Part shown: piece after piece, positions 38,002-45,387 of the stretch
How the letters are laid out: each line of letters opens with the position of its first letter
Numbering within the stretch: the stretch's first letter is position 1
Assembly (NCBI GenBank): GCA_947499075.1
Contig: CANMNA010000008.1
Coordinates: 1-45,387 of the forward strand
Length of the DNA: 45,387 nucleotides
Source of the DNA: Myxococcales bacterium
GTDB lineage: Bacteria; Myxococcota_A; UBA9042
Reading direction: 5' to 3'
Translations under genes and position numbers: made by a program
The notes under the pieces: model-generated
Database searches by the model: none
Seen by the model: the letters and a program-made list of their open reading frames with translations, nothing else
What the model was told of the DNA's origin: nothing

Positions 38002-39753
38002 GTGACGTCGCGCGGCCATCGGCGCTGGGCGCTTGCGCTAGCGATCTGTGGATTTGCCCATCCGCTGCCCGCGCACAGTCAGCAAGACCGCGTAGAAGCT
38101 GCTTGGGCTGCGGTCACCTTTACCCGCGCCGGGTTTGACGAAGTGGTCGCATTGGCGACCCAACACCATGTGCTGCCGACGATTCCCGACCGGGCGTGGT
38201 CGTCTGCCGCATCCGGAGTCCTGCGCACGTTGGACCCGCCGCTGGAGCTGCTGCCGAAGGCGTTTCTCGTCGAGCAACGGGCGTCGGCCGATGGGGCGGC
38301 GTGGCTGAGCGGCGATGTCGTGGCGTTGCCCGCCTGCAAAGACCAATTCGCGGTGGTCGCGTTGCGCAAGGGCAAGCCGCCGCCCGCGCCGACCGATGTC
38401 GCTGAGTTGCGCATCAACCGTCAAAAACGCCGCGACATGCAGCTGCGGCAGCTGCGGGCGTGGGCGACCACCCCATTTCGCCAAGCTGGCTTCGCGTGCA
38501 CGGTGGCGTCCGCGCAGGCCATGCTTGCGGCGCAGCCCGACCCAGACCCGGTCGCGCCGCCCGGTTCGCCGACGCCGACCGCCCTTGAGCCGCAAGCAGC
38601 GCGCGAGAGCCGGCTGTGGCGGCAGGCGAGCGCGCATTTCTTGCAAGGGCTGGACGCCCACGGCAGCATCTTGCCCACCGCGCTGTTCACCCAACTGGAG
38701 CAGGAAGCCGCGCAACAGCAAGCGGTCGACGTCGGCCTTGTGCTCGGCCGCGACGGGGGTCAGGTCATGGTCATCCACGTCGCCCGTACCGGTCCTGCGG
38801 CAGCGGCTGGCATGCGCAGAGGGTGGGTCGTCACCGCGATCGACGGCAACAACCTGGCTGGCCTGCCCGATGCTGATCTCAACCGGCTGCTCGACGGCAA
38901 GGCCGGGACCAAGGTCCGGGTGATGGCGCTGCGCCCTGACGCCAAACGGCCGAAAAAGTTGACGCTGGTCCGCACCAAGCTGGTGCGATCGACGATTACG
39001 GGCAAAGTTGCTGGCGAGAGCAGCGATGTTGCGGTGGTCGCGATGGGCGCGTTTGCGACGGGTTCCGCCAGAGGTATCCGCGACGCCCTAGCCGATGTGC
39101 AAATGGAGACCGGGCGCCCACCGCAGGCAATCGTGCTTGATTTTCGTGGAAATTCGGGTGGTTGGGTTAAAGAGGCCACCGATGTAGCCGATTTGTTTCT
39201 GGGCGACGCGCTCGTTGCCAGCCAGCACTACCGCGATGGCGCGCCCAGGCTTTTCAAAGCCAACGTGACCAAAGACGATCTCAAATTTCCGGTGGCGCTG
39301 CTGGTCGACGGCGAGTGTCGGTCCAGTTGCGAGCTCGTCACGGCGGCGTTGCAGGACAATGACCGCGCCGTTGTGCTCGGGCAGCCCACGTTTGGCAAGG
39401 GCTCAGTGCAGGCAGTCATCGATGCCAAGCAGGGCCCTTGGTCGGTGCTGGTGACGATTGCCACCTACCGCAGTCCGCGCGGTCGATCGTTGCAGGGCTT
39501 GGGGGTGGAGCCCGACATCGCATTGGCGCTGGCGCGCGGCCAAGCGGAGCCGAGCCTGCGCGAAGCCGATTTGCCCAGTGCACTGCGCCCAGACGAACAG
39601 GTGGCGGCCCATCGCAGCCGTTTGGCAACGCCGACCGTGGCGGCCTGTGCCGCGTCCAAGGCCGACGAATCGGTGGTGTGGCGCAAACAGTTGCAGCGCA
39701 ATGACCCCTGGCTGTTGTCGGCCATTGACGCGGTTGGCTGTGTCGGCCACTAG
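38002..39753 (+). CDS. S41 C-terminal-processing protease with PDZ
   Basis: 583 residues. The GTG at 38002 gives a short signal peptide (A-L-A-L-A-I-C-G-F-A-H, cleaved near A-H-S). A charged linker domain (about 40-240) is followed by a PDZ domain (V-L-G-R-D-G-G, P-A-A-A-A-G-M-R-R-G). The S41 core has D-F-R-G-N-S-G-G, the probable nucleophile Ser441 (C-R-S-S-C-E) and Lys466 (F-G-K-G-S-V-Q), 25 residues apart as in E. coli Prc. The nucleophile loop C-R-S-S-C-E differs from the usual S-A-S-A-S-E. It is predicted to be a periplasmic processing enzyme. Starting 13 bases after nuoN it may be cotranscribed, but a functional link is not implied. Confidence 0.88.
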   Translation: MTSRGHRRWALALAICGFAHPLPAHSQQDRVEAAWAAVTFTRAGFDEVVALATQHHVLPTIPDRAWSSAASGVLRTLDPPLELLPKAFLVEQRASADGAAWLSGDVVALPACKDQFAVVALRKGKPPPAPTDVAELRINRQKRRDMQLRQLRAWATTPFRQAGFACTVASAQAMLAAQPDPDPVAPPGSPTPTALEPQAARESRLWRQASAHFLQGLDAHGSILPTALFTQLEQEAAQQQAVDVGLVLGRDGGQVMVIHVARTGPAAAAGMRRGWVVTAIDGNNLAGLPDADLNRLLDGKAGTKVRVMALRPDAKRPKKLTLVRTKLVRSTITGKVAGESSDVAVVAMGAFATGSARGIRDALADVQMETGRPPQAIVLDFRGNSGGWVKEATDVADLFLGDALVASQHYRDGAPRLFKANVTKDDLKFPVALLVDGECRSSCELVTAALQDNDRAVVLGQPTFGKGSVQAVIDAKQGPWSVLVTIATYRSPRGRSLQGLGVEPDIALALARGQAEPSLREADLPSALRPDEQVAAHRSRLATPTVAACAASKADESVVWRKQLQRNDPWLLSAIDAVGCVGH

Positions 39754-39781
39754 CCCGGCGTTGCCCCGCATGGGCAAAGCC

Positions 39782-40537
39782 ATGACTGTGATGCGGTTTT
39801 TCTGCCAACTCATTGGGTTTTCTACATCGCTGTGCCTGGGATGCCTCGGCATCGTGGTGCTCAACGGCTTGACCTTGGGCCGCGCCAACAGCTGGGTCAA
39901 CCCCAACCTGATACGGCTCTTCGGCCGTGCGCTGCTGTGGGCAGCCCGGGTCAAGCTGGTCCTAGAGCCCGCGGTGGTCGCGGAGTTTGCGGTCTCGCGG
40001 CGCCGGATCATTTTGCTCAACCACAGCAGTACGCTCGACATGTTCATCATGACCGCATTCTGGGCGCCCGGCACAGTGGCGATCGTCAAGCGCGAGTTCA
40101 TCTGGATGCCGCTTCTGGGCTGGGCGACTTTGGCCTTGCGGTTTGTGCTGCTGGACCGGCGCAACCGCGAGCGTGCCGTGGCGTCGATGGATCAGGCGGC
40201 CCTTCGCGTCAAGCGCGAGAACCTGGGCATTACGATTGCGCCAGAAGGTACGCGCTCCAAGACTGGAGAACTGGCCAAGTTCAAGCAGGGCGCGTTCCAT
40301 CTGGCGGCCAAGGCCGAAGCGCCGTTGGTGCCGGTGCTTTTGCACGGTCCGCGCTGGCTGTGGCCGCGCTCTCAAATGGCCTGCCATCCCGGCATCGTGA
40401 CCGTGCGGTTGCTGCCCGAGCTGGTGCCGTTGCCGCCTGATGCGCCACCGGAGGCCTTTCATGCCCAAGCTGACGCGGCCCATGCGGCATATGCCTTTGC
40501 TATCGCGGAAATGGACGCAACGGTACCCGTTCAGTGA
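39782..40537 (+). CDS. 1-acyl-glycerol-3-phosphate acyltransferase (PlsC-like)
   Basis: 251 residues. Block I is N-H-S-S-T-L-D (His81 and Asp86, H-x4-D), block III is P-E-G-T-R-S (Glu155-Arg158), and block IV is V-P-V-L-L-H. A hydrophobic N-terminal anchor is present. It transfers an acyl chain to lysophosphatidate in phospholipid synthesis at the inner membrane. Start choice among nearby ATG codons at 39770, 39782 and 39791 is unclear; 39782 gives the usual length. It is the second acyltransferase of this fold in the window. Confidence 0.85.
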   Translation: MTVMRFFCQLIGFSTSLCLGCLGIVVLNGLTLGRANSWVNPNLIRLFGRALLWAARVKLVLEPAVVAEFAVSRRRIILLNHSSTLDMFIMTAFWAPGTVAIVKREFIWMPLLGWATLALRFVLLDRRNRERAVASMDQAALRVKRENLGITIAPEGTRSKTGELAKFKQGAFHLAAKAEAPLVPVLLHGPRWLWPRSQMACHPGIVTVRLLPELVPLPPDAPPEAFHAQADAAHAAYAFAIAEMDATVPVQ

Positions 40538-40663
40538 CCAGAGCGCTGGAGCCTTCACCCTCGGCGTAAGTCGGCTGGCGACCGACCGGTTGCTTGCACC
40601 GAAGCGTAGCATTGGACTAAATTCCACCGCGGGGTACAGGCCGCCCCGTTCGCCAAGGGTCCC

Positions 40664-41500
40664 ATGCAAAACTTCCACGCGCCGGCTGGCCACAGCCTTG
40701 CCTTCGATGTGGCCGGCTCCGGTTCGCCCGTGCTGCTGATCATGGGGTTTGCCACCCCTAGCTCGGCGTGGTCCCATCAAATCGCGGGCCTGCGCGATCG
40801 CCACCAAGTCATCTGGTTCGACAACCGCGGCATCAACGCATCGACGGGTCCGGTTGGCCCGTGGCAGATGGCCGACTTTGCCGACGATGCCGTCGCCCTG
40901 CTGGACCACTTGGGGCATCGGCGTGCGCATGTTGTTGGCCAGTCGATGGGTGGCATGATTGCCCAACACGTGGCCTTGCGGGCGCCCGAGCGGGTGGACA
41001 GTCTGGCGCTGTTGGCGACCCACCCCGGCGGCAAGAGCGCGCGGCGGCCGCCGCCACGGGCTTGGCCGTTGCTGCTGGGTCGGGCTCTGCCGGTAGCGGC
41101 TTGGCGGCTGCGGGCGATGGCGCATTTGCTGTTTCCGGCCTCGTATTTACGCAATGGCGGGCTAGCTAACATCGCGCAAGAGCTGCAACGCGATTATGGC
41201 CCGCGCCAGCCAGTGGCCACGCTGCGTCGGCAGCTCGGCGCGATGCGCAACCACGATGTCATCGACCACCTCGCGGCATTGCGTGACATGCCTGTACTCA
41301 TCGCACGGCCCGATCAAGATATTTTGGTCGATCCGTGCCACTCCGACCGCATGCTGTTGGCGATGCCTCACGCGCAGTTGGTGCGGTTGGCCGACGCCGG
41401 TCACGGCGCGATTCGGCAGTGTGCGCAGGAAATCAACCAGGCGCTGCTGGCCCATTTTGCTACGGCTGACGATCAGAGGAACAAGCACGCGTCGCCGTAG
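40664..41500 (+). CDS. Alpha/beta-hydrolase
   Basis: 278 residues, AAGGG upstream. Nucleophile elbow G-Q-S-M-G-G (Ser94), likely acid Asp217 or Asp219 and His247 in A-G-H-G. N-terminal M-G-F-A-T-P-S-S-A-W and W-F-D-N-R-G are typical of soluble esterases, haloperoxidase-like and epoxide-hydrolase-like enzymes. There is a short lid. The substrate is unknown. It converges with queA; their 3' ends overlap by 28 bases. Confidence 0.87.
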   Translation: MQNFHAPAGHSLAFDVAGSGSPVLLIMGFATPSSAWSHQIAGLRDRHQVIWFDNRGINASTGPVGPWQMADFADDAVALLDHLGHRRAHVVGQSMGGMIAQHVALRAPERVDSLALLATHPGGKSARRPPPRAWPLLLGRALPVAAWRLRAMAHLLFPASYLRNGGLANIAQELQRDYGPRQPVATLRRQLGAMRNHDVIDHLAALRDMPVLIARPDQDILVDPCHSDRMLLAMPHAQLVRLADAGHGAIRQCAQEINQALLAHFATADDQRNKHASP

Positions 41501-42543
41501 GAATAGAAGCGGTACCTGAGTCCGACGGCGTCGCGGTAGGCCGCCATCACCCGATCAAAGCCAGCAAAGGCGCACACAAGCACCAGCAGACTCGACTGCG
41601 GCAAATGGAAATTGGTCATCAGGCCGTCGATCGCCGCAAATCGGTGGCCCGGCGCGATGGTCAGCCCAGTTTCGCCCGCGCCGGCCTGCAATTGTCCCTG
41701 CGCCGCCGCATGCTCCAGCACCCGCGTCGTGGTTGTGCCGACCGCAACAATCGGCTGACCGTCGCGCTTGGCCCGGTTGAAGGCCTCGGCCGTGGCTTCC
41801 GATACCGCATACCGCTCTGCTTGCACCGTGTGCTGGTGCAGGTCATCGCTGCGGACAGGCAGGAAAGTCCCTGGCCCGACATGCAGTGTCACGGCCGCCC
41901 AGCCGATCCCGGCTTGCTCTAGCTCTTGGCGCAGCGCGGTCGAAAAGTGCAGGCCCGCCGTCGGCGCCGCAACCGCGCCATCGACGGCGGCATAGGTGCA
42001 CTGATAACGCGGCCGATCCAGATGCGGCACATCCACGCCGCCGCGTATGTAGGGCGGCAGCGGTACGTGCCCGGCGCGATCCAGCAATTCAGCGAGGTTG
42101 GCCACGCCGGCGAAGTCAACCACTGCCCGTCCACCGCCAAGCACGGCCTGCACCGTCGCCGTGCCACCCCCGTCGATGGTCAGCGTCTGGCCAACCTGCA
42201 GTGCCTTGCTGGCCTTGAACAGCACCGGTTGCGCCCGCAGCGTGTCGCCCGCAGCGCCAAAGGGTCGCTCCAGCAGCAACTGCACGGCGCCCCCGCTCGG
42301 CTTGCGCGCCTGCAACCTCGCTGCCACAACCTTGGTATCATTGACGATGAGCAGCGGTGGTCGCCGATAATGCGCCAACAACAGCATCGGCAAATCGCTG
42401 ACGTGCGCGTGGCTGCGGCCCTGTGAGGTGACCGCGAGCAGGCGCGCGGCATGGCGCGGCTCCACCGCCTGCTGGGCAATCAGCTCAGGCGGCAGTGCAA
42501 ATTCGTACGCTTGCAAGGACCACAGATCGGCGTCTGGACTCAC
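41473..42543 (-). CDS. queA: tRNA preQ1(34) S-adenosylmethionine ribosyltransferase-isomerase
   Basis: 356 residues from the GTG at 42543. Family signatures: Y-E-F-A-L-P-P-E-L-I-A-Q at the N-terminus, N-D-T-K-V-V-A-A-R-L, V-P-L-P-P-Y-I, A-A-P-T-A-G-L-H-F-S, T-L-H-V-G-P-G-T-F and N-F-H-L-P-Q-S-S. It makes epoxyqueuosine from preQ1 at tRNA wobble position 34 using SAM. The GTGA overlap with rsmD shows coupling on one transcript. Confidence 0.96.
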   Translation of the reverse strand: MSPDADLWSLQAYEFALPPELIAQQAVEPRHAARLLAVTSQGRSHAHVSDLPMLLLAHYRRPPLLIVNDTKVVAARLQARKPSGGAVQLLLERPFGAAGDTLRAQPVLFKASKALQVGQTLTIDGGGTATVQAVLGGGRAVVDFAGVANLAELLDRAGHVPLPPYIRGGVDVPHLDRPRYQCTYAAVDGAVAAPTAGLHFSTALRQELEQAGIGWAAVTLHVGPGTFLPVRSDDLHQHTVQAERYAVSEATAEAFNRAKRDGQPIVAVGTTTTRVLEHAAAQGQLQAGAGETGLTIAPGHRFAAIDGLMTNFHLPQSSLLVLVCAFAGFDRVMAAYRDAVGLRYRFYSYGDACLFL

Positions 42544-43091
42544 GGCGGCACGGGACCCAGGCGCTGCAGCCACCCAGCGCCATAGCGCCGCGCGTCCAGG
42601 CACTGCCAATGTGGCGCCAGATCCTGCACCGGCGTGCGACTTTGGACCCACAGCACGCCCTGTGGCGCGAGCAATTCGCCGTGCGCGATGGCCGCCAGCA
42701 CCTGCGCGTAGCGCTCAAACTGCCACGGTGGGTCGAACCAGATTTGGGCGAACTGGGCGTGGATCTTGGCCAACGCTGCGACCGCCACCACCACGTCGCT
42801 GACATGGACGTCGATCCGATCCAGCAGCTTGGTGTGGGTCGCGTTGGCGCGCAGGATCGCCGCGACCGCCGGGTCGTGCTCGACGACCACCGCCCGTGCA
42901 CAACCGCGCGACAGGAATTCCAGGGCCACCGCGCCGGTGCCTGCGCACAGATCCAGGACGTGACCGCCTTCAAAGAAGCCGCCGAGCTGACTCATGGCGG
43001 CGCCGCGAACCAGCTCGCTGGTCGGCCGAACCTCCAGACCAGCCGGAGCCTGGAGCTTGTAACGTCGCCGCTCGCCGGCAATGATGCGCAT
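42540..43091 (-). CDS. rsmD: 16S rRNA m2G966 methyltransferase-like
   Basis: 183 residues. M-R-I-I-A-G at the start, R-P-T-S-E-L-V-R (22-29), SAM-binding D-L-C-A-G-T-G (47-53) and catalytic D-P-P-W (120-123). RsmD methylates G966 of 16S rRNA. The usual R-P-T-x-D-R-V-R-E is R-P-T-S-E-L-V-R here, a mild divergence. It overlaps queA by four bases and starts 72 bases from the divergent lipoprotein gene. Confidence 0.9.
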   Translation of the reverse strand: MRIIAGERRRYKLQAPAGLEVRPTSELVRGAAMSQLGGFFEGGHVLDLCAGTGAVALEFLSRGCARAVVVEHDPAVAAILRANATHTKLLDRIDVHVSDVVVAVAALAKIHAQFAQIWFDPPWQFERYAQVLAAIAHGELLAPQGVLWVQSRTPVQDLAPHWQCLDARRYGAGWLQRLGPVPP

Positions 43092-43163
43092 GATGGTCCG
43101 CTGCGCCCAACGGAGCGCGGGCGAAGTCTGCCATGCACCCGCACACTGTGCTACCGTGCCGCC

Positions 43164-44105
43164 ATGGCTTGGTGGACTTCCGCGCTCGCTTTCAGTTTGG
43201 CCCTCGCGGTGTTGATCGGCTGCGACCGTCCAGCCCTGCTAGCCGGCGACGATGTTGCGACACCGCAGCGCGCAGACACGCCCCGCTTGCGCCGGGCCTC
43301 GATTTGGATTCGTTTTGACAATGGCAGGTTAGACACCGGAACTGGGCCGCCCAATGAAGACCGCCTGACAGTGTCGGCAGTCTTTGGCGATGCCGATCCG
43401 CATGATGCCCAGGTGATCGATGCGCTGGCCGGCCAAGCGACTGTGGGCAATGCTGGCTTGCCTGCCGATAGCTGTGAGCACCTGATCAGCGCCGGCCAGG
43501 GTCTGAATCCAGCAGGCGTGGCCCGGCCGCGCAGCTGGGTGCAATTGCTCGACATCGGCAACCTCAAGCTGAGCGCCGGTTCGCTGCAGTTGCCGCTGCG
43601 CGTCCAGTTGGTCCCGGCTGTGATCGACGCTACGCGCGGCGTTCGCTACGATGCCGCAGTCGACCACGGCCGCAATTTTCTGGCTGCCGGTACATTGACC
43701 GTAGCTGCGACGGGTGGCGACGGCGTGGCGGCCTTTGCCGCAGCGATCGGCGTGCCCCGTCCGGTCCGCATCAGCTACATCGGTGACGCGGCCGTGCGCG
43801 GCGGTACCGTGCAAGGCCCGGTTGCCGAAGAAGCCCTGCGACTGCGCTGGGGCTCGGTCGATGGCTCCGCCGATTTAGAGCTGCGCATCGGCAGCGAGGC
43901 CCCCGGCCAATTGGGTTGGCTGCGGTGCCGCTTGCACGACGACGGCGAGTTCATTGTGCCCAAGGCGCTCAGCGATAGCCTGCCCAAGCGGCAGGCCCAC
44001 CGGCCGTGGTCGATGGTGCTGGTTCGGCGCACCACAGCGGCGGTGGCCGGGTTTGCGGGGCAGCCGTTGGTGCTCGAGTTGGCAGATGGCGTGCACGTCG
44101 ACTGA
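43164..44105 (+). CDS. Hypothetical lipoprotein
   Basis: 313 residues. A hydrophobic leader ends L-I-G-C, a good lipobox, with mature Cys at about residue 20. The rest is beta-rich (S-V-F-G-D-A-D-P, L-R-V-Q-L-V-P-A-V), without catalytic motifs that I recognise. It may be an outer-membrane lipoprotein with carbohydrate- or protein-binding fold. The frame is open far upstream, but that is antisense to rsmD. It converges with the J-domain gene across a weak terminator. Confidence 0.72.
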   Translation: MAWWTSALAFSLALAVLIGCDRPALLAGDDVATPQRADTPRLRRASIWIRFDNGRLDTGTGPPNEDRLTVSAVFGDADPHDAQVIDALAGQATVGNAGLPADSCEHLISAGQGLNPAGVARPRSWVQLLDIGNLKLSAGSLQLPLRVQLVPAVIDATRGVRYDAAVDHGRNFLAAGTLTVAATGGDGVAAFAAAIGVPRPVRISYIGDAAVRGGTVQGPVAEEALRLRWGSVDGSADLELRIGSEAPGQLGWLRCRLHDDGEFIVPKALSDSLPKRQAHRPWSMVLVRRTTAAVAGFAGQPLVLELADGVHVD

Positions 44106-44127
44106 AAGCGCAGCGGATCGCTTTTCT
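44105..44127. terminator. Weak hairpin between convergent genes
   Basis: AAAGCG...CGCTTT with an 8-base loop and a short T-run on the plus strand, directly at the lipoprotein stop codon. It could stop plus-strand transcription before the J-domain gene's end at 44140. Confidence 0.4.
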
Positions 44128-44139
44128 GGCCCGGATTTG

Positions 44140-45048
44140 TCAGTCTTTCTTGCCGAAAATCCGTTCGAGAAACGATGGTTTCTTTTCCAATCCGACCCGT
44201 TGGGCTGCATGGCTGCCTGACGGCGCGGCCGCTGTTCCGGTCTTGCTTGGGCTGGCAGTCGATAGCGGCTTGCCCTTGGCAGGCTCTGGACCACGGCGGC
44301 GCTCCAGGATCATTTTCTCGCGCTTGGCCTCAATGTGCCGCGGGTCGACCGCCAAACATCCGTCGAAGTGTCGGCCGGCTTCGCGCATGTCACCGTGGAA
44401 CTTGTTCCAGACACCCAGGTAGTAGTGCGCACTGGCCGCCGCCGCCGACTTGGGCGCCGCCGAAAGCACTCCGAAAAACAGCTCTTTAGACCGTGTCACC
44501 CGGTCGATCTCGGCCGCTTGCGGGTTGTTGAGCATCGCCCACCCGAGCTGCAGCTGAGCGTCGATTAACTCTGCTCCTTCCATGTGCTTGAGCGATATGC
44601 CCAGCGCGTCTTGGGCCACTTGCCAGTCGCGCCGCTGCGCCGCGGTCTTGCCGCGCGCGTAATAGATTCGACCGGTTTCAGCGGTCACCTGCCCACTGCC
44701 GCTGATCCTGGTCGAGACAGGAGCCGTCATCGCGTCGACGATCCGCTGCTGTTTGGCGTTCTCCATGGCTGAGGTGTACAGCAGCCGCTTGGCCGGATCC
44801 GACAGCGTGGAGTGGGCAAGCGTGATGGCCTGAAATGCGCGGGTGGCCTCAACGCGCAGCTTGGAGTTGCTGATAAACAGCGGCAAATCAGGGTGCACGA
44901 CTTTGGCTAGCTTGAAATAGGCATCGCGGATGTCGCTGAGGCTGGCACTGGGCGGGAGCTGCAGCACACCAAAATGGTCTGCCCCGCCGTCGATGGCCGC
45001 CAGAATCGCGTCCAGTGCCGCTTTGGGATCAGTGATGTTCAACGCCAT
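44140..45048 (-). CDS. J-domain protein with TPR-like region
   Basis: 302 residues. N-terminal J domain (about 22-95) with F-G-V-L-Q-L, D-I-R-D-A-Y-F-K-L-A, and H-P-D at residues 52-54, which triggers DnaK ATPase. The middle (about 120-245) has helical repeats like TPRs (Y-Y-A-R-G-K-T-A-A-Q-R-R-D-W, D-P-R-H-I-E-A-K). The tail is Lys/Pro/Ser-rich. No zinc-finger region of classical DnaJ is present, so it is a dedicated co-chaperone. Starts in an unremarkable GC-rich gap. Confidence 0.88.
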   Translation of the reverse strand: MALNITDPKAALDAILAAIDGGADHFGVLQLPPSASLSDIRDAYFKLAKVVHPDLPLFISNSKLRVEATRAFQAITLAHSTLSDPAKRLLYTSAMENAKQQRIVDAMTAPVSTRISGSGQVTAETGRIYYARGKTAAQRRDWQVAQDALGISLKHMEGAELIDAQLQLGWAMLNNPQAAEIDRVTRSKELFFGVLSAAPKSAAAASAHYYLGVWNKFHGDMREAGRHFDGCLAVDPRHIEAKREKMILERRRGPEPAKGKPLSTASPSKTGTAAAPSGSHAAQRVGLEKKPSFLERIFGKKD

Positions 45049-45387
45049 GACTTACCGTACCGTTCGCAGTGGGCTTGGCAGCAAGAGGGCTTGACTGTGG
45101 CTCGGTGGTCGCTGAATCAGCGGAGTGTCGACGCAAGTGGCGCTGGGTTGAGTCCACGGTGGCTTTGGGCCGCGTGGCCCCAGCCCACAGCCCGCTCAAC
45201 ATAGGCGAACTGTGCGACGCGCGCAACGGGCACGAGCCCCGCGATCCCCCGCTTTGAGCGCATCTCTGCGTCACTGCGTCGCTTCTCTCGCTGCGGCGTA
45301 CCTGAGTACGCCTCGCTCTTTCAGTTCCTTGTTCCTTGATCTGCATCTCAAATCGGGGGCCGCGGGAGATTTCTGTGGGGAATTTGG
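45049..45387. other. Gap with no convincing gene
   Basis: 339 bases at the window's right edge. No coding signal stands out; small open frames lack good starts and neighbours. It contains a perfect 7-bp inverted repeat (45295-45312) and short direct repeats GCATCTC (45260 and 45343). The promoter for the J-domain gene should be here, but I see no clear -35/-10. Confidence 0.5.
45295..45312. repeat. Perfect palindrome GGCGTAC-CTGA-GTACGCC
   Basis: Seven-base arms with a CTGA loop inside the gap. A short region around it (45260-45349) is flanked by GCATCTC direct repeats. It may be a dispersed palindromic element; no copy elsewhere in the window. Confidence 0.6.

Noticed and set aside
42495..43163. 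Extended N-terminus for the lipoprotein
   Set aside because: The upstream frame is antisense to rsmD; the lipobox leader starts at 43164.
45029..45346. Minus-strand frame of about 105 codons in the terminal gap
   Set aside because: Overlaps the J-domain start and consists of charged, low-complexity sequence without a ribosome site.

Overview
The window (about 45.4 kb, GC-rich throughout) looks like chromosomal DNA of a Gram-negative, aerobically respiring bacterium. The best guess is a deltaproteobacterial or Myxococcota-like lineage. The reasons are secreted NHL/Cys-rich modular proteins with Cys-Asp-Asp-Lys-Asp-Ala-Cys type spacers, lipoproteins, many GTG starts, and a complex I operon with quinone-pathway style subunits. 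No rRNA, tRNA or CRISPR array was seen. The taxonomic guess rests on protein style only.

Layout. (1) 2-9231: envelope and lipid genes. These are a 5'-truncated NHL-propeller protein, a lipoprotein with a metallo-beta-lactamase fold, a small AT-rich inverted-repeat island, a secreted protein with P-domain and C1q-like parts, and a minus-strand pair (acyltransferase, alpha/beta hydrolase). (2) 9409-28662: about 19 kb of one-directional genes forming a contractile injection system (CIS, phage-tail-like). The order is small assembly protein, DUF6760-like ORF, sheath, tube with a long N-terminal extension, a 1612-residue low-complexity protein, LysM tube-end protein, hub, zinc-ribbon protein, gp25-like wedge, gp6/baseplate-J-like protein, PASTA-tail protein, YH-rich accessory protein, FHA protein and a membrane VWA-FHA protein. 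(3) 28655-29392, minus strand: a sugar-1-phosphate nucleotidyltransferase. (4) 29544-37988: nuoE, F, J, K, L, M, N. (5) 38002-45048: a C-terminal processing protease, PlsC-type acyltransferase, alpha/beta hydrolase, queA and rsmD (minus), a lipoprotein and a J-domain protein (minus).

The CIS block is the most interesting part. It has the structural core of a contractile tail (sheath, tube, LysM, hub, wedge, baseplate). In this window it has no recognisable spike/PAAR tip, AAA+ ATPase, tube-terminator or classical tail fibre. Instead it ends with two FHA proteins, one with a signal peptide, an extracytoplasmic VWA domain and a transmembrane helix. I infer (not proven) that the particle is docked on or controlled at the inner membrane rather than simply released.

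The tube protein carries about 155 extra N-terminal residues. The candidate length-determining protein contains a 29-copy in-frame hexanucleotide repeat that could change length without frameshift. The DUF6760-like ORF has no ordinary start codon where its conserved sequence begins, suggesting ATC initiation or a -1 frameshift. In-frame or intergenic tandem repeats of 6, 17, 18 and 21 bp recur across the window, including one that contains the nuoM stop codon.
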